Positions 27,926 to 36,664 of a stretch of 64,000 nt of DNA are shown piece after piece. The stretch comes from UBA6136 sp044351045 (GTDB lineage: Bacteria > Pseudomonadota > Gammaproteobacteria > Methylococcales > Methylococcaceae): positions 62,001-126,000 of the forward strand of contig JBILGM010000002.1 of the NCBI GenBank assembly GCA_044351045.1, in the 5' to 3' direction. The position numbers were made by a program, and so were the translations under genes. The first letter of the stretch is position 1; each line of letters starts with the position of its first letter. Below the pieces are notes generated by a model, which worked only from the letters and a program-made list of their open reading frames with translations, did not search any database and was not told the origin of the DNA.

Positions 27926-28600
27926 ATGAACCCAACCGAAACCGTTGTCAGTCGCCGCGCCCCCAGCCTCATCGAAACCCACCGTGTTTTGCGCAACACC
28001 TATGCCCTGCTGGCCATGACGCTGACCTTCAGCGCCGTCTGCGCCGCCACATCCATGATGCTGGAACTGCCCTACCCGGGCGTTATCGTCACTCTGGTCG
28101 GCTATTTCGGCCTGCTCTATCTGGTCAACCGCTTCAACGACCGGGCGCTTGGCCTGGTTTTTCTCTTCGCGCTGACCGGCTTCATGGGCATGACCCTAGG
28201 CCCAATCCTCAATGCCTACATTGGTCGTTTCGCCAATGGCACCCAGTTGGTGGCCATGGCCATGGGCGGCACCGGTCTGACCTTCATCGGCCTTTCCGCC
28301 TATGCACTGGTTACCCGCAAGGACTTTAGCTTCATGGGCGGCATGCTCGGCGCCGGCATTCTGGTCGCCTTTCTGTCCGGACTGGTCGCGGTCTTCATTC
28401 CCGGCCTAACCGGTCTGTCCATGGCCGTCTCGGTCATGTTCGTGCTGCTGATGTCCGGCTTGATCCTGTACCAGACTAGCGAGATCATCCATGGCGGCGA
28501 GACCAACTACATCAGTGCCACGCTGACGCTGTTCGTCACCATCTACAACATCTTCACGTCCCTGCTTCAGCTCTTCGGCATTATCGAAGGCGAGGATTGA
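27926..28600 (+). CDS. Bax inhibitor-1 / YccA family membrane protein
   Basis: 224 residues with seven hydrophobic segments, preceded by a short charged N-terminus (RRAPSLIETHRVLRNTYALLAMT). Conserved blocks of the family are VNRFNDRALGL, GFMGMTLGPIL and the late DxxTSEIIHGGETNYISATLTLFVTIYN (only the core SEIIHGGETN is diagnostic). Members such as YccA modulate the FtsH protease, and others leak Ca2+; which applies here is not known. A 9-base inverted repeat follows the stop. Confidence 0.9.
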   Translation: MNPTETVVSRRAPSLIETHRVLRNTYALLAMTLTFSAVCAATSMMLELPYPGVIVTLVGYFGLLYLVNRFNDRALGLVFLFALTGFMGMTLGPILNAYIGRFANGTQLVAMAMGGTGLTFIGLSAYALVTRKDFSFMGGMLGAGILVAFLSGLVAVFIPGLTGLSMAVSVMFVLLMSGLILYQTSEIIHGGETNYISATLTLFVTIYNIFTSLLQLFGIIEGED

Positions 28601-28621
28601 GCGTAAATTGAGCCATACCCG

Positions 28622-28645
28622 CGCTGGTCATTGAAGTGACCAGCG
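28622..28645. repeat. Inverted repeat after the Bax-inhibitor-like gene
   Basis: CGCTGGTCA (28622-28630) and TGACCAGCG (28637-28645) form a perfect 9-base stem with a 6-base loop, 22 bases after the stop codon. No T tract follows, so it could be a weak or Rho-assisted terminator. Confidence 0.45.
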
Positions 28646-28762
28646 ATTGAGGCTTTGAAAGCCTTGGCAAAACCCCTCCTCAAGCTCGGAGAACCTCCAA
28701 GCAAAACCCATGGCGACTCATGAGGGCTGCTATCATCAGTCGCATGCCTCTTTTCTAAATCC

Positions 28763-30235
28763 ATGCATTTGCCTGATTTTACAAACCACCGCGTCCTTGT
28801 CATCGGCGACCTGATGCTGGATCGCTATTGGCATGGTGGCACTTCGCGAATTTCTCCGGAAGCGCCGGTTCCTGTGGTACAGGTAAGTGAAATCGAAGAG
28901 CGAGCCGGCGGTGCGGGTAATGTCACCCTGAATATCGCCGCACTCGGGGCGCAGGTCAGCCTGTTGGGGTACAGGGGTGAAGATGAGCCGGGGAGAATTC
29001 TTCATAGGCTGCTTGTTGCGGCCGGTATCGACTGCCACCTGGAAACGCTGACGTCGTTTCCAACCATCACCAAGCTGCGTGTACTCAGCCGACATCAGCA
29101 ATTGATTCGACTCGATTTTGAGGAGAACTTCGATCAGGTCGATCCGCGAAGCCTGCAGGCTGCATTCGATCGGCGATTGTCCGCTGCCAACATCGTCGTC
29201 CTATCGGATTATGGTAAGGGCACGCTGAAGAACATTGAATCGCTGATTGAGTTGGCGCAACGACAGAAAAAACCGGTTTTGGTTGATCCCAAAGGGATGG
29301 ATTTCGACAAATACCGGGGGGCGACATTGCTAACGCCTAACCGGGCTGAGTTCGAATCCGTCGCCGGGCCTTGCCGCGATGATAACGAACTGGTCGAACG
29401 GGGTCTGGCCATGCTGGACCGACTAAATCTGAAAGCCCTGCTGATTACCCGTGGCGAGCAAGGCATGACTTTGATCCAGCGCGCACAGGCAGCCCTCCAT
29501 TTGCCCACGCATGCCAAGGAGGTCTATGACGTCACGGGCGCGGGCGATACGGTGATCGCCACGCTGGCTACCGGGTTGTCCGCAGGGCTATCTATTGCGG
29601 ACGCGACCAGGCTTGCCAATCAGGCGGCGGGACTGGCCGTGGCTAAACTGGGCACGGCGACTATTTCAACGACGGAACTCGCTCAGGCAATGCGCGGATA
29701 CCGCACCCAGCAACGCGGCGTGATCGATCTTGAAGCGCTGATTCCTTTGCTCGCGGGTCTGAGCGATCAGGGCGAAAGGATCGTCGCAACCAATGGCTGT
29801 TTCGACATCCTGCACCCCGGACATGTTGATTATCTGCAGCGGGCCCGTGAGTTGGGCGATCGGTTAGTGGTGCTGGTCAATTCGGATCCATCGGTCCAAC
29901 GGTTAAAGGGACCCGAGCGACCGATCAATCCCTTGACCCATCGCATGACGATGCTGGCCGCGCTGGAATGCGTGGATTGGGTCGTGCCCTTCGAGGAAGA
30001 TACCCCGCGCGACGTGATCGGTCGGTTAGCACCCGATATTCTGGTCAAGGGCGGCGACTATACGGACATCGAATCCATCGCCGGACACGACCATGTCCTC
30101 AATAATGGGGGTGAGGTGAGAGTTCTGCCCTTTGTCGAGGGGCACTCCACCACGGGACTCATTGAAAAAATCACCGGACGCCTTCAACCCCAGAGCGATG
30201 ACACACACCCATCGCGCACGCAGTCATTGCAGTAA
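28763..30235 (+). CDS. hldE: Bifunctional heptose-7-phosphate kinase / heptose-1-phosphate adenylyltransferase
   Basis: 490 residues. Residues 1-320 are a ribokinase-type domain (DLMLDRYWHG, SPEAPVPVV and the catalytic TGAGDTVIA near residue 257). Residues 340-470 are a nucleotidyltransferase (TNGCFDILHPGHVDYLQ, VNSDPSV). The protein makes ADP-heptose precursors for the inner core of lipopolysaccharide, which supports a Gram-negative host. dnaB starts 2 bases after its stop. Confidence 0.96.
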   Translation: MHLPDFTNHRVLVIGDLMLDRYWHGGTSRISPEAPVPVVQVSEIEERAGGAGNVTLNIAALGAQVSLLGYRGEDEPGRILHRLLVAAGIDCHLETLTSFPTITKLRVLSRHQQLIRLDFEENFDQVDPRSLQAAFDRRLSAANIVVLSDYGKGTLKNIESLIELAQRQKKPVLVDPKGMDFDKYRGATLLTPNRAEFESVAGPCRDDNELVERGLAMLDRLNLKALLITRGEQGMTLIQRAQAALHLPTHAKEVYDVTGAGDTVIATLATGLSAGLSIADATRLANQAAGLAVAKLGTATISTTELAQAMRGYRTQQRGVIDLEALIPLLAGLSDQGERIVATNGCFDILHPGHVDYLQRARELGDRLVVLVNSDPSVQRLKGPERPINPLTHRMTMLAALECVDWVVPFEEDTPRDVIGRLAPDILVKGGDYTDIESIAGHDHVLNNGGEVRVLPFVEGHSTTGLIEKITGRLQPQSDDTHPSRTQSLQ

Positions 30236-30237
30236 TT

Positions 30238-31626
30238 ATGGCCGAACGTACCCGCAAGAAAACCGATAACGTCGAGGCGCTGAAGATACCTCCGTACTCG
30301 ATCACGGCGGAACAGTCGGTGATCGGTGCCCTGATGCTGGACAAGCAATCCTGGGACAAGATCGCCGACTTTCTGATCGAGGACGATTTCTACCGGCGCG
30401 ATCATCAATTGATTTATCGAGCCATCAAGATCCTTGCCGAAAAACAATCGCCACTGGACGTCATCACGCTGTCCGAAACCCTGGAGCAGCTCGGCTGGCT
30501 CGAGGAATGCGGCGGTTTGGCGTACCTCGCGACCTTGGCCAAGGAAACCCCCAGCGCCGCCAATATCGTGGCTTATGCGGACATCGTTCGCGAGAAATCG
30601 GTGTTGCGGCAATTGATCAGTTCCGGCTCCGATATCGCCGACCTGGCCTTTTACCCGCAGGGACGACAAACCATTGAGCTGATCGAGTCGGCGGAACAGA
30701 AAGTGTTTCATATTGCCGACCAATATCGCCGCAAGGGCACCGGCTTCAGTCCGATCAAGCCATTGCTGGCCAAGGCCATTGATCGCATCGAAATGCTGTT
30801 CCAGAAAGAGGGGCATATCACCGGTGCCAGTACCGGCTTCAACGATTTTGACGACCTGACGTCCGGCATGCAGCCGTCCGATCTGGTGATCGTCGCCGGT
30901 CGTCCGTCCATGGGCAAAACCACGTTTGCCATGAATATCGCCGAGCATGTCGCCATCAAGGAGCAGGTGCCGGTGGCCGTATTCAGCATGGAAATGCCCG
31001 GCGAACAACTGGCCATGCGCATGATCTCGTCGCTGGGCCGCATTGACCAGCACCGGGTCCGTACCGGCAAACTGGAGGACGATGAGTGGCCACGCATGAC
31101 CTCGGCGATCAATATCCTCGCCGAAACAAAGCTCTACATCGACGATACGCCGGCCATGACACCCACCGAGGTGCGGGCCCGTTGCCGTCGTCTGTCGCGC
31201 GAAAATGACGGCAAACTCGGTCTGGTTGTGCTCGATTATCTGCAGCTGATGCAGTCTCCTGGCTCGGAAAGCCGCGTCAACGAGATATCTGATATTTCCC
31301 GCTCTTTGAAAGCGCTGGCCAAGGAATTGAATGTGCCGGTCATTGCGCTTTCACAGCTCAATCGCAGCCTGGAGCAGCGTCCCAACAAGCGGCCCATCAT
31401 GTCGGATCTGCGTGAATCCGGTGCAATCGAGCAGGACGCAGACCTCATCGTCTTCATTTACCGGGACGAGGTCTACAACAAGGACACCACCGACAAGGGC
31501 ACGGCCGAGATCATTATCGCGAAGCAACGTAATGGCCCCATCGGCACCACCCGACTGACATTCCTTGGTCAATACACCCGCTTCGAGAATTTCATCCACG
31601 ACCCCTATGCCGGCGAGAGTTACTGA
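30238..31626 (+). CDS. dnaB: Replicative DNA helicase
   Basis: 462 residues. The N-terminal domain starts at PPYSITAEQSVIGALMLD. The RecA-like domain has Walker A GRPSMGKTTFAMN near residue 224, Walker B VVLDYLQLM and the Arg-finger region SRSLKALAKEL and SDLRESGAIEQDAD. DnaB is the hexameric fork helicase. No intein is present. Its 3' end overlaps alr by about 20 bases in another frame. Confidence 0.97.
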   Translation: MAERTRKKTDNVEALKIPPYSITAEQSVIGALMLDKQSWDKIADFLIEDDFYRRDHQLIYRAIKILAEKQSPLDVITLSETLEQLGWLEECGGLAYLATLAKETPSAANIVAYADIVREKSVLRQLISSGSDIADLAFYPQGRQTIELIESAEQKVFHIADQYRRKGTGFSPIKPLLAKAIDRIEMLFQKEGHITGASTGFNDFDDLTSGMQPSDLVIVAGRPSMGKTTFAMNIAEHVAIKEQVPVAVFSMEMPGEQLAMRMISSLGRIDQHRVRTGKLEDDEWPRMTSAINILAETKLYIDDTPAMTPTEVRARCRRLSRENDGKLGLVVLDYLQLMQSPGSESRVNEISDISRSLKALAKELNVPVIALSQLNRSLEQRPNKRPIMSDLRESGAIEQDADLIVFIYRDEVYNKDTTDKGTAEIIIAKQRNGPIGTTRLTFLGQYTRFENFIHDPYAGESY

Positions 31627-32707
31627 CGATCCCACTCGGGCGGCCCACGCGATCATCGATAGGGCCGCTGCTGGACGAAACCTTGAGCGCATCAAGTCCG
31701 TCGTCCCCGACGCCAAGGTCATGGCGGTCATCAAGGCCAATGCCTATGGCCATGGCATGTTGCGGATGGCGCAAAGTCTGACGAATGCCGATGCATTTGC
31801 CGTCGCACGGACCGATGAAGGTTTGTCGTTGCGTCAATGCGGGGTACCGCAGCGTATTGCCGTGTTGCAGGGCTTTATCAGCGAAGAGGAACTGCAGGCA
31901 CATGCCGCCGCAGGACTGGAGCCGGTCATTCATTCCGACTGGCAGGTCAATATTCTCGAAAACGCCCGACTCAGCGCCCCCATGAGGGTCTGGCTCAAGA
32001 TCGATACCGGCATGCATCGCTTGGGCATTCTTCCAAACGAGTTTGATTCCGTTTTTGCCCGGCTTCAACAATGTGAGTCAGTGGCCCACCCCATTCCGCT
32101 AATGTCGCACCTGGCTAATGCCGACGCACTTGATGATAGCTTCACCGACCATCAGCTGACCCTGTTTCGGGATGTCACCAAGAGCGTGGCCGCTGAAAGC
32201 AGCATTGCCAATTCGGCGGGTTTGCTGGCATGGGAGAACGCCCGCTCCGAGTGGGTGAGACCAGGCATCAGCCTCTATGGCGTTTCACCCTTCCCTGACC
32301 GGATAGGCAGCGATGAAGACCTGGAGCCGGTGATGACTTTTCGCACCAGGATCATCAGCATCAAGTTAGCCGAGGCCGGTTCGCGTGTTGGTTATGGCGG
32401 GGACTGGGTTTGCCAACAACAAACTCTCTTGGGAGTCGCCGCTGTGGGCTATGGCGATGGCTATCCAAGGTTGGCACGTTCCGGTACGCCCGTGTTGATT
32501 GGGAACCAGCGAGCGTGGCTGGCAGGTCGGGTTTCCATGGACATGATCACGCTGGATTTGTCCAGTTGCCCGGATGTTCGCGTGGGGGATCCTGTCACCT
32601 TGTGGGGTCAAGGGTTGCCGGTGGAGGAAATCGCCACCCATGCTGGCACGATTCCCTATGATCTCCTCTGTGGTATCACTCAGCGGGTAAGAATCACAGA
32701 GCAGTGA
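31607..32707 (+). CDS. alr: Alanine racemase
   Basis: 366 residues from the ATG at 31607; earlier starts at 31565 would overlap dnaB more and lack homology. The PLP Lys is in MAVIKANAYGHG near residue 38 and the catalytic Tyr in GVAAVGYGDGYPR. The enzyme makes D-alanine for peptidoglycan. The overlap with dnaB (dnaB-alr is a common gammaproteobacterial order) suggests co-transcription. Confidence 0.95.
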   Translation: MPARVTDDPTRAAHAIIDRAAAGRNLERIKSVVPDAKVMAVIKANAYGHGMLRMAQSLTNADAFAVARTDEGLSLRQCGVPQRIAVLQGFISEEELQAHAAAGLEPVIHSDWQVNILENARLSAPMRVWLKIDTGMHRLGILPNEFDSVFARLQQCESVAHPIPLMSHLANADALDDSFTDHQLTLFRDVTKSVAAESSIANSAGLLAWENARSEWVRPGISLYGVSPFPDRIGSDEDLEPVMTFRTRIISIKLAEAGSRVGYGGDWVCQQQTLLGVAAVGYGDGYPRLARSGTPVLIGNQRAWLAGRVSMDMITLDLSSCPDVRVGDPVTLWGQGLPVEEIATHAGTIPYDLLCGITQRVRITEQ

Positions 32708-33040
32708 CTTCAAAACTCAACCCCGCCAAACCTAGTTGAAATTTGCGCCAATAATACAGTGGCCTCGGCTTACTACAGATTCTTTGAGCTGTCCCGGCCA
32801 ACATCTAGGCATGCCTGTTCACGAGTGTTGATCAAAAGGCACAAGTGTTTTTCCCGTGGTCTGTATGAGATGGATTCAAACGAATATTTTGGACAGATTT
32901 GAACTAATGGGTCTCGGATACATTCAGACTTCTAGGTCTGAGATGGGCTCTTTGAACCATTCGATGAAAAACTCTAGCCGACCAATGAAAACTCTCTTCT
33001 CTCTGCTGCTGACGGCTAACTGAAAGGAACATGTGATCCT
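32708..33040. promoter_or_regulatory. Intergenic region upstream of the polyketide operon, with a palindrome
   Basis: 333 bases without a gene separate alr from the methyltransferase. A short inverted repeat, TCAGAC (32924-32929) and GTCTGA (32936-32941), lies about 100 bases before the methyltransferase start and is a possible operator. AAGGA at 33024-33028 is the likely ribosome-binding site, a longer than usual 12 bases from ATG 33041. No RNA gene is seen. Confidence 0.35.
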
Positions 33041-33748
33041 ATGCAATACCGCCACCTCGAGTCAGAGGAGATGGATGATGCCGAACTTAATCCAGATGCC
33101 CATCAATTAGCCTTGGCCGGCTTGGCGCGTCTCAATCAGGTCAGTTTCAGTGCCCCATCCATATGGAATGCGTTACGAAACGCGGGTGCCCTTGGTGGCA
33201 GTGGCACCCATCCCTTACGAATACTGGACCTGGCGACCGGAGGCGGTGATCTTCCAGTGTATCTGGGCCTCAGAGCTCGAAAGCTGGATATACCGCTATC
33301 GCTCATGGGCATTGATCACAGCCCGGTCGCACTCACTTCTGCCCGCACTCTGGCGGATCGACATGGAGTAGCCGTGGAGTGGGCTTGCCTCGATGTCACA
33401 TGCGATCCCATTCCGCCCGCAGACTGGATCACCTGTTCTCTTTTCCTTCATCACCTGTCAGATGATCAGGCGGTGGCGTTGATGAGATCCATGGCTGCGG
33501 CTGCATCACAAGGGATCATTGTCAACGACTTGGAACGTTCTCCTCTGAATCGCCGGCTGGTTTGGCTGGGATCTCGCTTGCTTAGCCATTCTCCTATCGT
33601 TCACAGAGATAGCGATCGCTCAGTCTGCGCGAGTTTCACATTGGAGGAAACCACCCTGTTGCTGAAAGCGGCGGGACTCCATGGAACCCGACCGGAAAGG
33701 CGTTTTCCTTGCCGATTTCAGTGGACATGGACCAAAACTCCTCGCTAG
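33041..33748 (+). CDS. SAM-dependent methyltransferase of the type III PKS operon
   Basis: 235 residues, class I Rossmann methyltransferase. SAM-binding motif I is ILDLATGGGDLPVYL near residue 65, motif II is MGIDHSPVAL, and motif III region ITCSLFLHHLSDD. It resembles UbiE-type enzymes that methylate phenols or quinols. Its end overlaps the oxidoreductase start by 22 bases. By position, it most likely O- or C-methylates the polyketide product (inference). Confidence 0.85.
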   Translation: MQYRHLESEEMDDAELNPDAHQLALAGLARLNQVSFSAPSIWNALRNAGALGGSGTHPLRILDLATGGGDLPVYLGLRARKLDIPLSLMGIDHSPVALTSARTLADRHGVAVEWACLDVTCDPIPPADWITCSLFLHHLSDDQAVALMRSMAAAASQGIIVNDLERSPLNRRLVWLGSRLLSHSPIVHRDSDRSVCASFTLEETTLLLKAAGLHGTRPERRFPCRFQWTWTKTPR

Positions 33749-34929
33749 ATCCTAACCTGGACTGGGCAAACATCAGCGGTACCCGCTGGGATGTTGTTGT
33801 GGTGGGTGCAGGCCCTGCCGGGGCCATGGCATCCTTGGTCAGTGCCCGACTTGGCCTTCAAACCCTACTGGTCGACCGTAGCGCATTCCCTCGAGACAAG
33901 GTCTGCGGTGGGTGTCTCAATGGGGCGGCACTAAGCGAGCTCTCGACAATTGGCCTCGAAGATTTGCCGCTCAGGCTAAGAGGGATTCACCTAACACAGT
34001 TCCATCTTGGCGCCATGGGACCCGAAGCACGAATTGAATTGCCTGTTGGCTACGCGATCTCTCGTCATGAATTCGACTCCGCATTGGTTCGCGAGGCCAT
34101 CGCCGCCGGTGTGAAGTTTATGCCCGCAACCTATGCTGCAGATGCCGGCCTGGGTCCCGAGAGTCGTCAGATCAAGCTAAGGCACAAGGGTCAGCATGTT
34201 TTGATAGAGGCTTGTTGGATTATCGCAGCAGACGGGTTAGCGGGCGGATACTCTGGAAGCCTCCCGGAAGTTCGTGTGCATCAACGGGGCGAGACCTATA
34301 TCGGCTTATCCACTGAATCAATTATGGGATCGGGTTATATGAGCAGCACCATTCATATGGCCTGCCATGCGAGAGGTTACGTGGGTCTGGTGAATCATGA
34401 GAGAGAGGGATTACACATCGCTGCTGCCATCAGTGGCCGCTGGTTGAAAGCCTGTCATTCGCCCCATTCTGCCGTAGCTGAAATACTGGAAGCCAACGAT
34501 TGGACGGTTCCGAATGGACTGGCCTCAGCTCGTTTCCACGGTAGTCCGCGTCTTCGTACCACTCGACGTCCCGTTAACGTAGAGCGGGTATTTCTGGTTG
34601 GCGATGCCGCAGGATACATTGAGCCCTTCACCGGTGAGGGCATGGCCTGGGCACTACGTGGTGGTCGGGCAGCGGCTCAGTGTCTGCCGGCCGCCATTGC
34701 CGGAATAGATTCCGGTCGGGCTGCTATGGGCTGGGATCGCACCTACCAAGATCTTATTACAACCCGACAGCGATGGTGTGCGTTAACGACCAACCTTCTC
34801 CGACGGCCAGCATTGACTCGCCTGGGTGTCCGACTGCTGGGCGCGGCGCCCAGGCTGGCAACCCCCATGATCAGGGCGATAAACAGCCCATGGGAAGGTT
34901 CCTCGGTGCGGCCAATGCCAAGCCAATGA
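33727..34929 (+). CDS. FAD-dependent oxidoreductase (geranylgeranyl-reductase/halogenase-like)
   Basis: 400 residues from the ATG at 33727 (a TTG at 33709 is an alternative). FAD motif GAGPAGAMAS near residue 22, the DKVCGGCLNG that follows FAD-binding in GGR/tryptophan-halogenase-like proteins, and the late GDAAGYIEPFTGEG that completes the flavin site. It belongs to the PHBH-fold flavoproteins that hydroxylate or reduce ring and isoprenoid substrates. Its TGA overlaps the polyketide synthase ATG (ATGA), implying translational coupling. Confidence 0.85.
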   Translation: MDQNSSLDPNLDWANISGTRWDVVVVGAGPAGAMASLVSARLGLQTLLVDRSAFPRDKVCGGCLNGAALSELSTIGLEDLPLRLRGIHLTQFHLGAMGPEARIELPVGYAISRHEFDSALVREAIAAGVKFMPATYAADAGLGPESRQIKLRHKGQHVLIEACWIIAADGLAGGYSGSLPEVRVHQRGETYIGLSTESIMGSGYMSSTIHMACHARGYVGLVNHEREGLHIAAAISGRWLKACHSPHSAVAEILEANDWTVPNGLASARFHGSPRLRTTRRPVNVERVFLVGDAAGYIEPFTGEGMAWALRGGRAAAQCLPAAIAGIDSGRAAMGWDRTYQDLITTRQRWCALTTNLLRRPALTRLGVRLLGAAPRLATPMIRAINSPWEGSSVRPMPSQ

Positions 34930-36038
34930 AAGCCGCTGTCCTGGGTCTGGGTACGGCAGCACCTGAGGGACGTCTCTCCCAGCAAGAAGCCGCTCGCGTG
35001 GCAACCCAATGCCTCGAATTAACGGGGGATGCAGCGCGTCGGGTGGAAATACTCTATCGCCGCACGGGCGTCTCCACCCGAGGCAGCGTGCTGTTGACAC
35101 CCCCCAATGGACCTGATGAGCCTAGTGGCTTGGAAGGTTTCTATCGGCCCCGTTCGGACCCTGGTCATTCGATGGGTCCAACGACCGGGATTCGGATGGA
35201 ACGCTATGAGGTGCACGCGCCATCACTTGCAGAGGCCGCATGCCTCGCGGCCATCGAAGACGCAAAGGAATGTCTTGGTGAGCTGGATCACGCTACGTTG
35301 ACTCACCTCATCGTGGTGAGTTGTACCGGCTTTTTCGCGCCTGGACTCGACTACGCATTAATTCAAAGGCTTGGTCTTTCGCCAAATATCCAGCGATTCT
35401 GCATTGGTTTCATGGGTTGCCATGGTGGCTTCAACGGCCTTCAGCTGGCTACAGCGATCGTCGAATCTGACCCAACAGCACGGGTACTGCTATGTTCAAC
35501 CGAACTTTGCAGCTTGCATTTTCAATATAGCCTCGACCCCGGGCAGATCACGGCGAACGCTCTATTTGCAGATGGTGCCGGTGCCGTCGTCGTCGGCAAA
35601 GCCCGGACCGAAGCACCGGCCATTTTGTCTATGGCTTCTCATCTCCTCGGTGGCGGTAAAGAGGAGATGAGTTGGATCATTGGCGATCATGGTTTCAAGA
35701 TGCATCTTTCCGCGCGGGTTCCAGGTCTCATTCGAACCGGGTTAAGACCTTGGCTTGAGGCATGGCTGACGAAAAATGGTCTTGATCTGACCGAGGTCGG
35801 CGCTTGGGTGGTGCATCCCGGCGGACCGCGCATACTGACTGCCGTTACTCAGTCACTTGACCTGGATGAAGGAGCCCTTAGCCCGTCTCTCTCAGTCTTG
35901 CGCGAACATGGAAACATGTCCTCGGCCACGGTCTGGTTTATTATGGAAAAGCTCAGAAGAACGGGCATGAAAGGACCCTGTGTGCTGCTAGGATTCGGAC
36001 CCGGATTGGTAGCTGAAGCTGCGTTACTGAGACTTTAA
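34926..36038 (+). CDS. Type III polyketide synthase (chalcone/stilbene synthase family)
   Basis: 370 residues from ATG 34926, which overlaps the previous stop (ATGA). The catalytic triad is in place: Cys165 in FMGCHGG, His297 in WVVHPGGPRIL and Asn330 in EHGNMSSAT. The C-terminal GFGPGL matches the family cyclisation loop. Type III synthases extend a CoA starter with malonyl-CoA without carrier proteins, giving pyrones, resorcinols or phloroglucinols. The product cannot be predicted from sequence. The start codon is fixed by the MKAAVLGLGTAAP opening typical of bacterial members. A terminator 101 bases downstream closes the operon. Confidence 0.93.
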   Translation: MKAAVLGLGTAAPEGRLSQQEAARVATQCLELTGDAARRVEILYRRTGVSTRGSVLLTPPNGPDEPSGLEGFYRPRSDPGHSMGPTTGIRMERYEVHAPSLAEAACLAAIEDAKECLGELDHATLTHLIVVSCTGFFAPGLDYALIQRLGLSPNIQRFCIGFMGCHGGFNGLQLATAIVESDPTARVLLCSTELCSLHFQYSLDPGQITANALFADGAGAVVVGKARTEAPAILSMASHLLGGGKEEMSWIIGDHGFKMHLSARVPGLIRTGLRPWLEAWLTKNGLDLTEVGAWVVHPGGPRILTAVTQSLDLDEGALSPSLSVLREHGNMSSATVWFIMEKLRRTGMKGPCVLLGFGPGLVAEAALLRL

Positions 36039-36138
36039 AAAGATGATTTTGACGTTCCCGCCGAGGTTGAACCCCCGTTCTGCAATCGTACAAATTGTGG
36101 AACTAATACTTGACTGGCACTACGGCACATAACCGCTC

Positions 36139-36163
36139 AAAACCCCGCTTTGCGCGGGGTTTT
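36139..36163 (+). terminator. Strong Rho-independent terminator of the polyketide operon
   Basis: AAAACCCCGC (36139-36148) pairs with GCGGGGTTTT (36154-36163), a perfect 10-base stem with a 5-base loop and T-rich 3' arm. It could also act on the opposite strand, toward the cytochrome c transcript, because the stem is flanked by A residues on the left. Confidence 0.85.
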
Positions 36164-36290
36164 AAAGCGACGGTATCTCACCCAAGACGATGATGTATCT
36201 AGATTAGCTGGCTGATTGAGCTTGGATGTCTAATCTAGGCCACCTGTCTTAGCAAAAATCCACAAGCTTGTATTGTTGAGCTTGGATCAA

Positions 36291-36596
36291 TTACTTCTGG
36301 CTCAGCACCCATTGAACCAACTTTTTGGCTTCTTCCGCGGTAACCGCATTCGGAGGCATGGCCATACCGCCCCAGACTCCACCGCCGCCTTTCATGACTT
36401 TTTCACTCAACTGGTCGACCACATTCTGGCCAGCGTATTTTTGGGCTACATCTTTGTAGGCAGGTCCGACCACTTTCTTGTCGATGGCGTGGCAGCCAAG
36501 ACAACCTTTGCTCCGTGCCAAAGCTTCGTCAGCTATCGAGTTTAGTGAAAGTAGGCTGAATCCTGCAATCAGTGTTGTTGTTAGTAACGTTTTCAT
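36291..36596 (-). CDS. Small c-type cytochrome (c551/c5-like)
   Basis: 101 residues with a signal peptide (MKTLLTTTLIAGFSLLSLNSIADEA). The haem site is CLGCH near residue 35 and the axial Met is in MAMPPNAV. Length and layout match monohaem c551/c552 proteins that shuttle electrons in the periplasm. It is the last gene on this strand after the receiver/MBL gene (68 bases apart), so it may be linked to the light-cAMP-redox block upstream. Confidence 0.92.
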   Translation of the reverse strand: MKTLLTTTLIAGFSLLSLNSIADEALARSKGCLGCHAIDKKVVGPAYKDVAQKYAGQNVVDQLSEKVMKGGGGVWGGMAMPPNAVTAEEAKKLVQWVLSQK

Positions 36597-36664
36597 AGTC
36601 TTCTCCGGTTAGTGTTAGGGTCAAAACAATGCGCCAGTCTGAAAATAAGGTTTCTCTGGATCAA

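Noticed and set aside
27738..27935. Small minus-strand frame in the gap between the Tim44-like and Bax-inhibitor-like genes
   Set aside because: It has no ribosome-binding site, its N-terminal codons overlap the start of the Bax-inhibitor-like gene on the other strand, and the translated protein is low-complexity and Cys/Ser-rich with no match. The gap most likely holds two divergent promoters.
34680..34925. Longer polyketide synthase start at 34680
   Set aside because: The added 82 residues come from another frame of the flavoprotein gene, have no homology, and the ATG at 34926 gives the usual N-terminus and overlaps the preceding stop.
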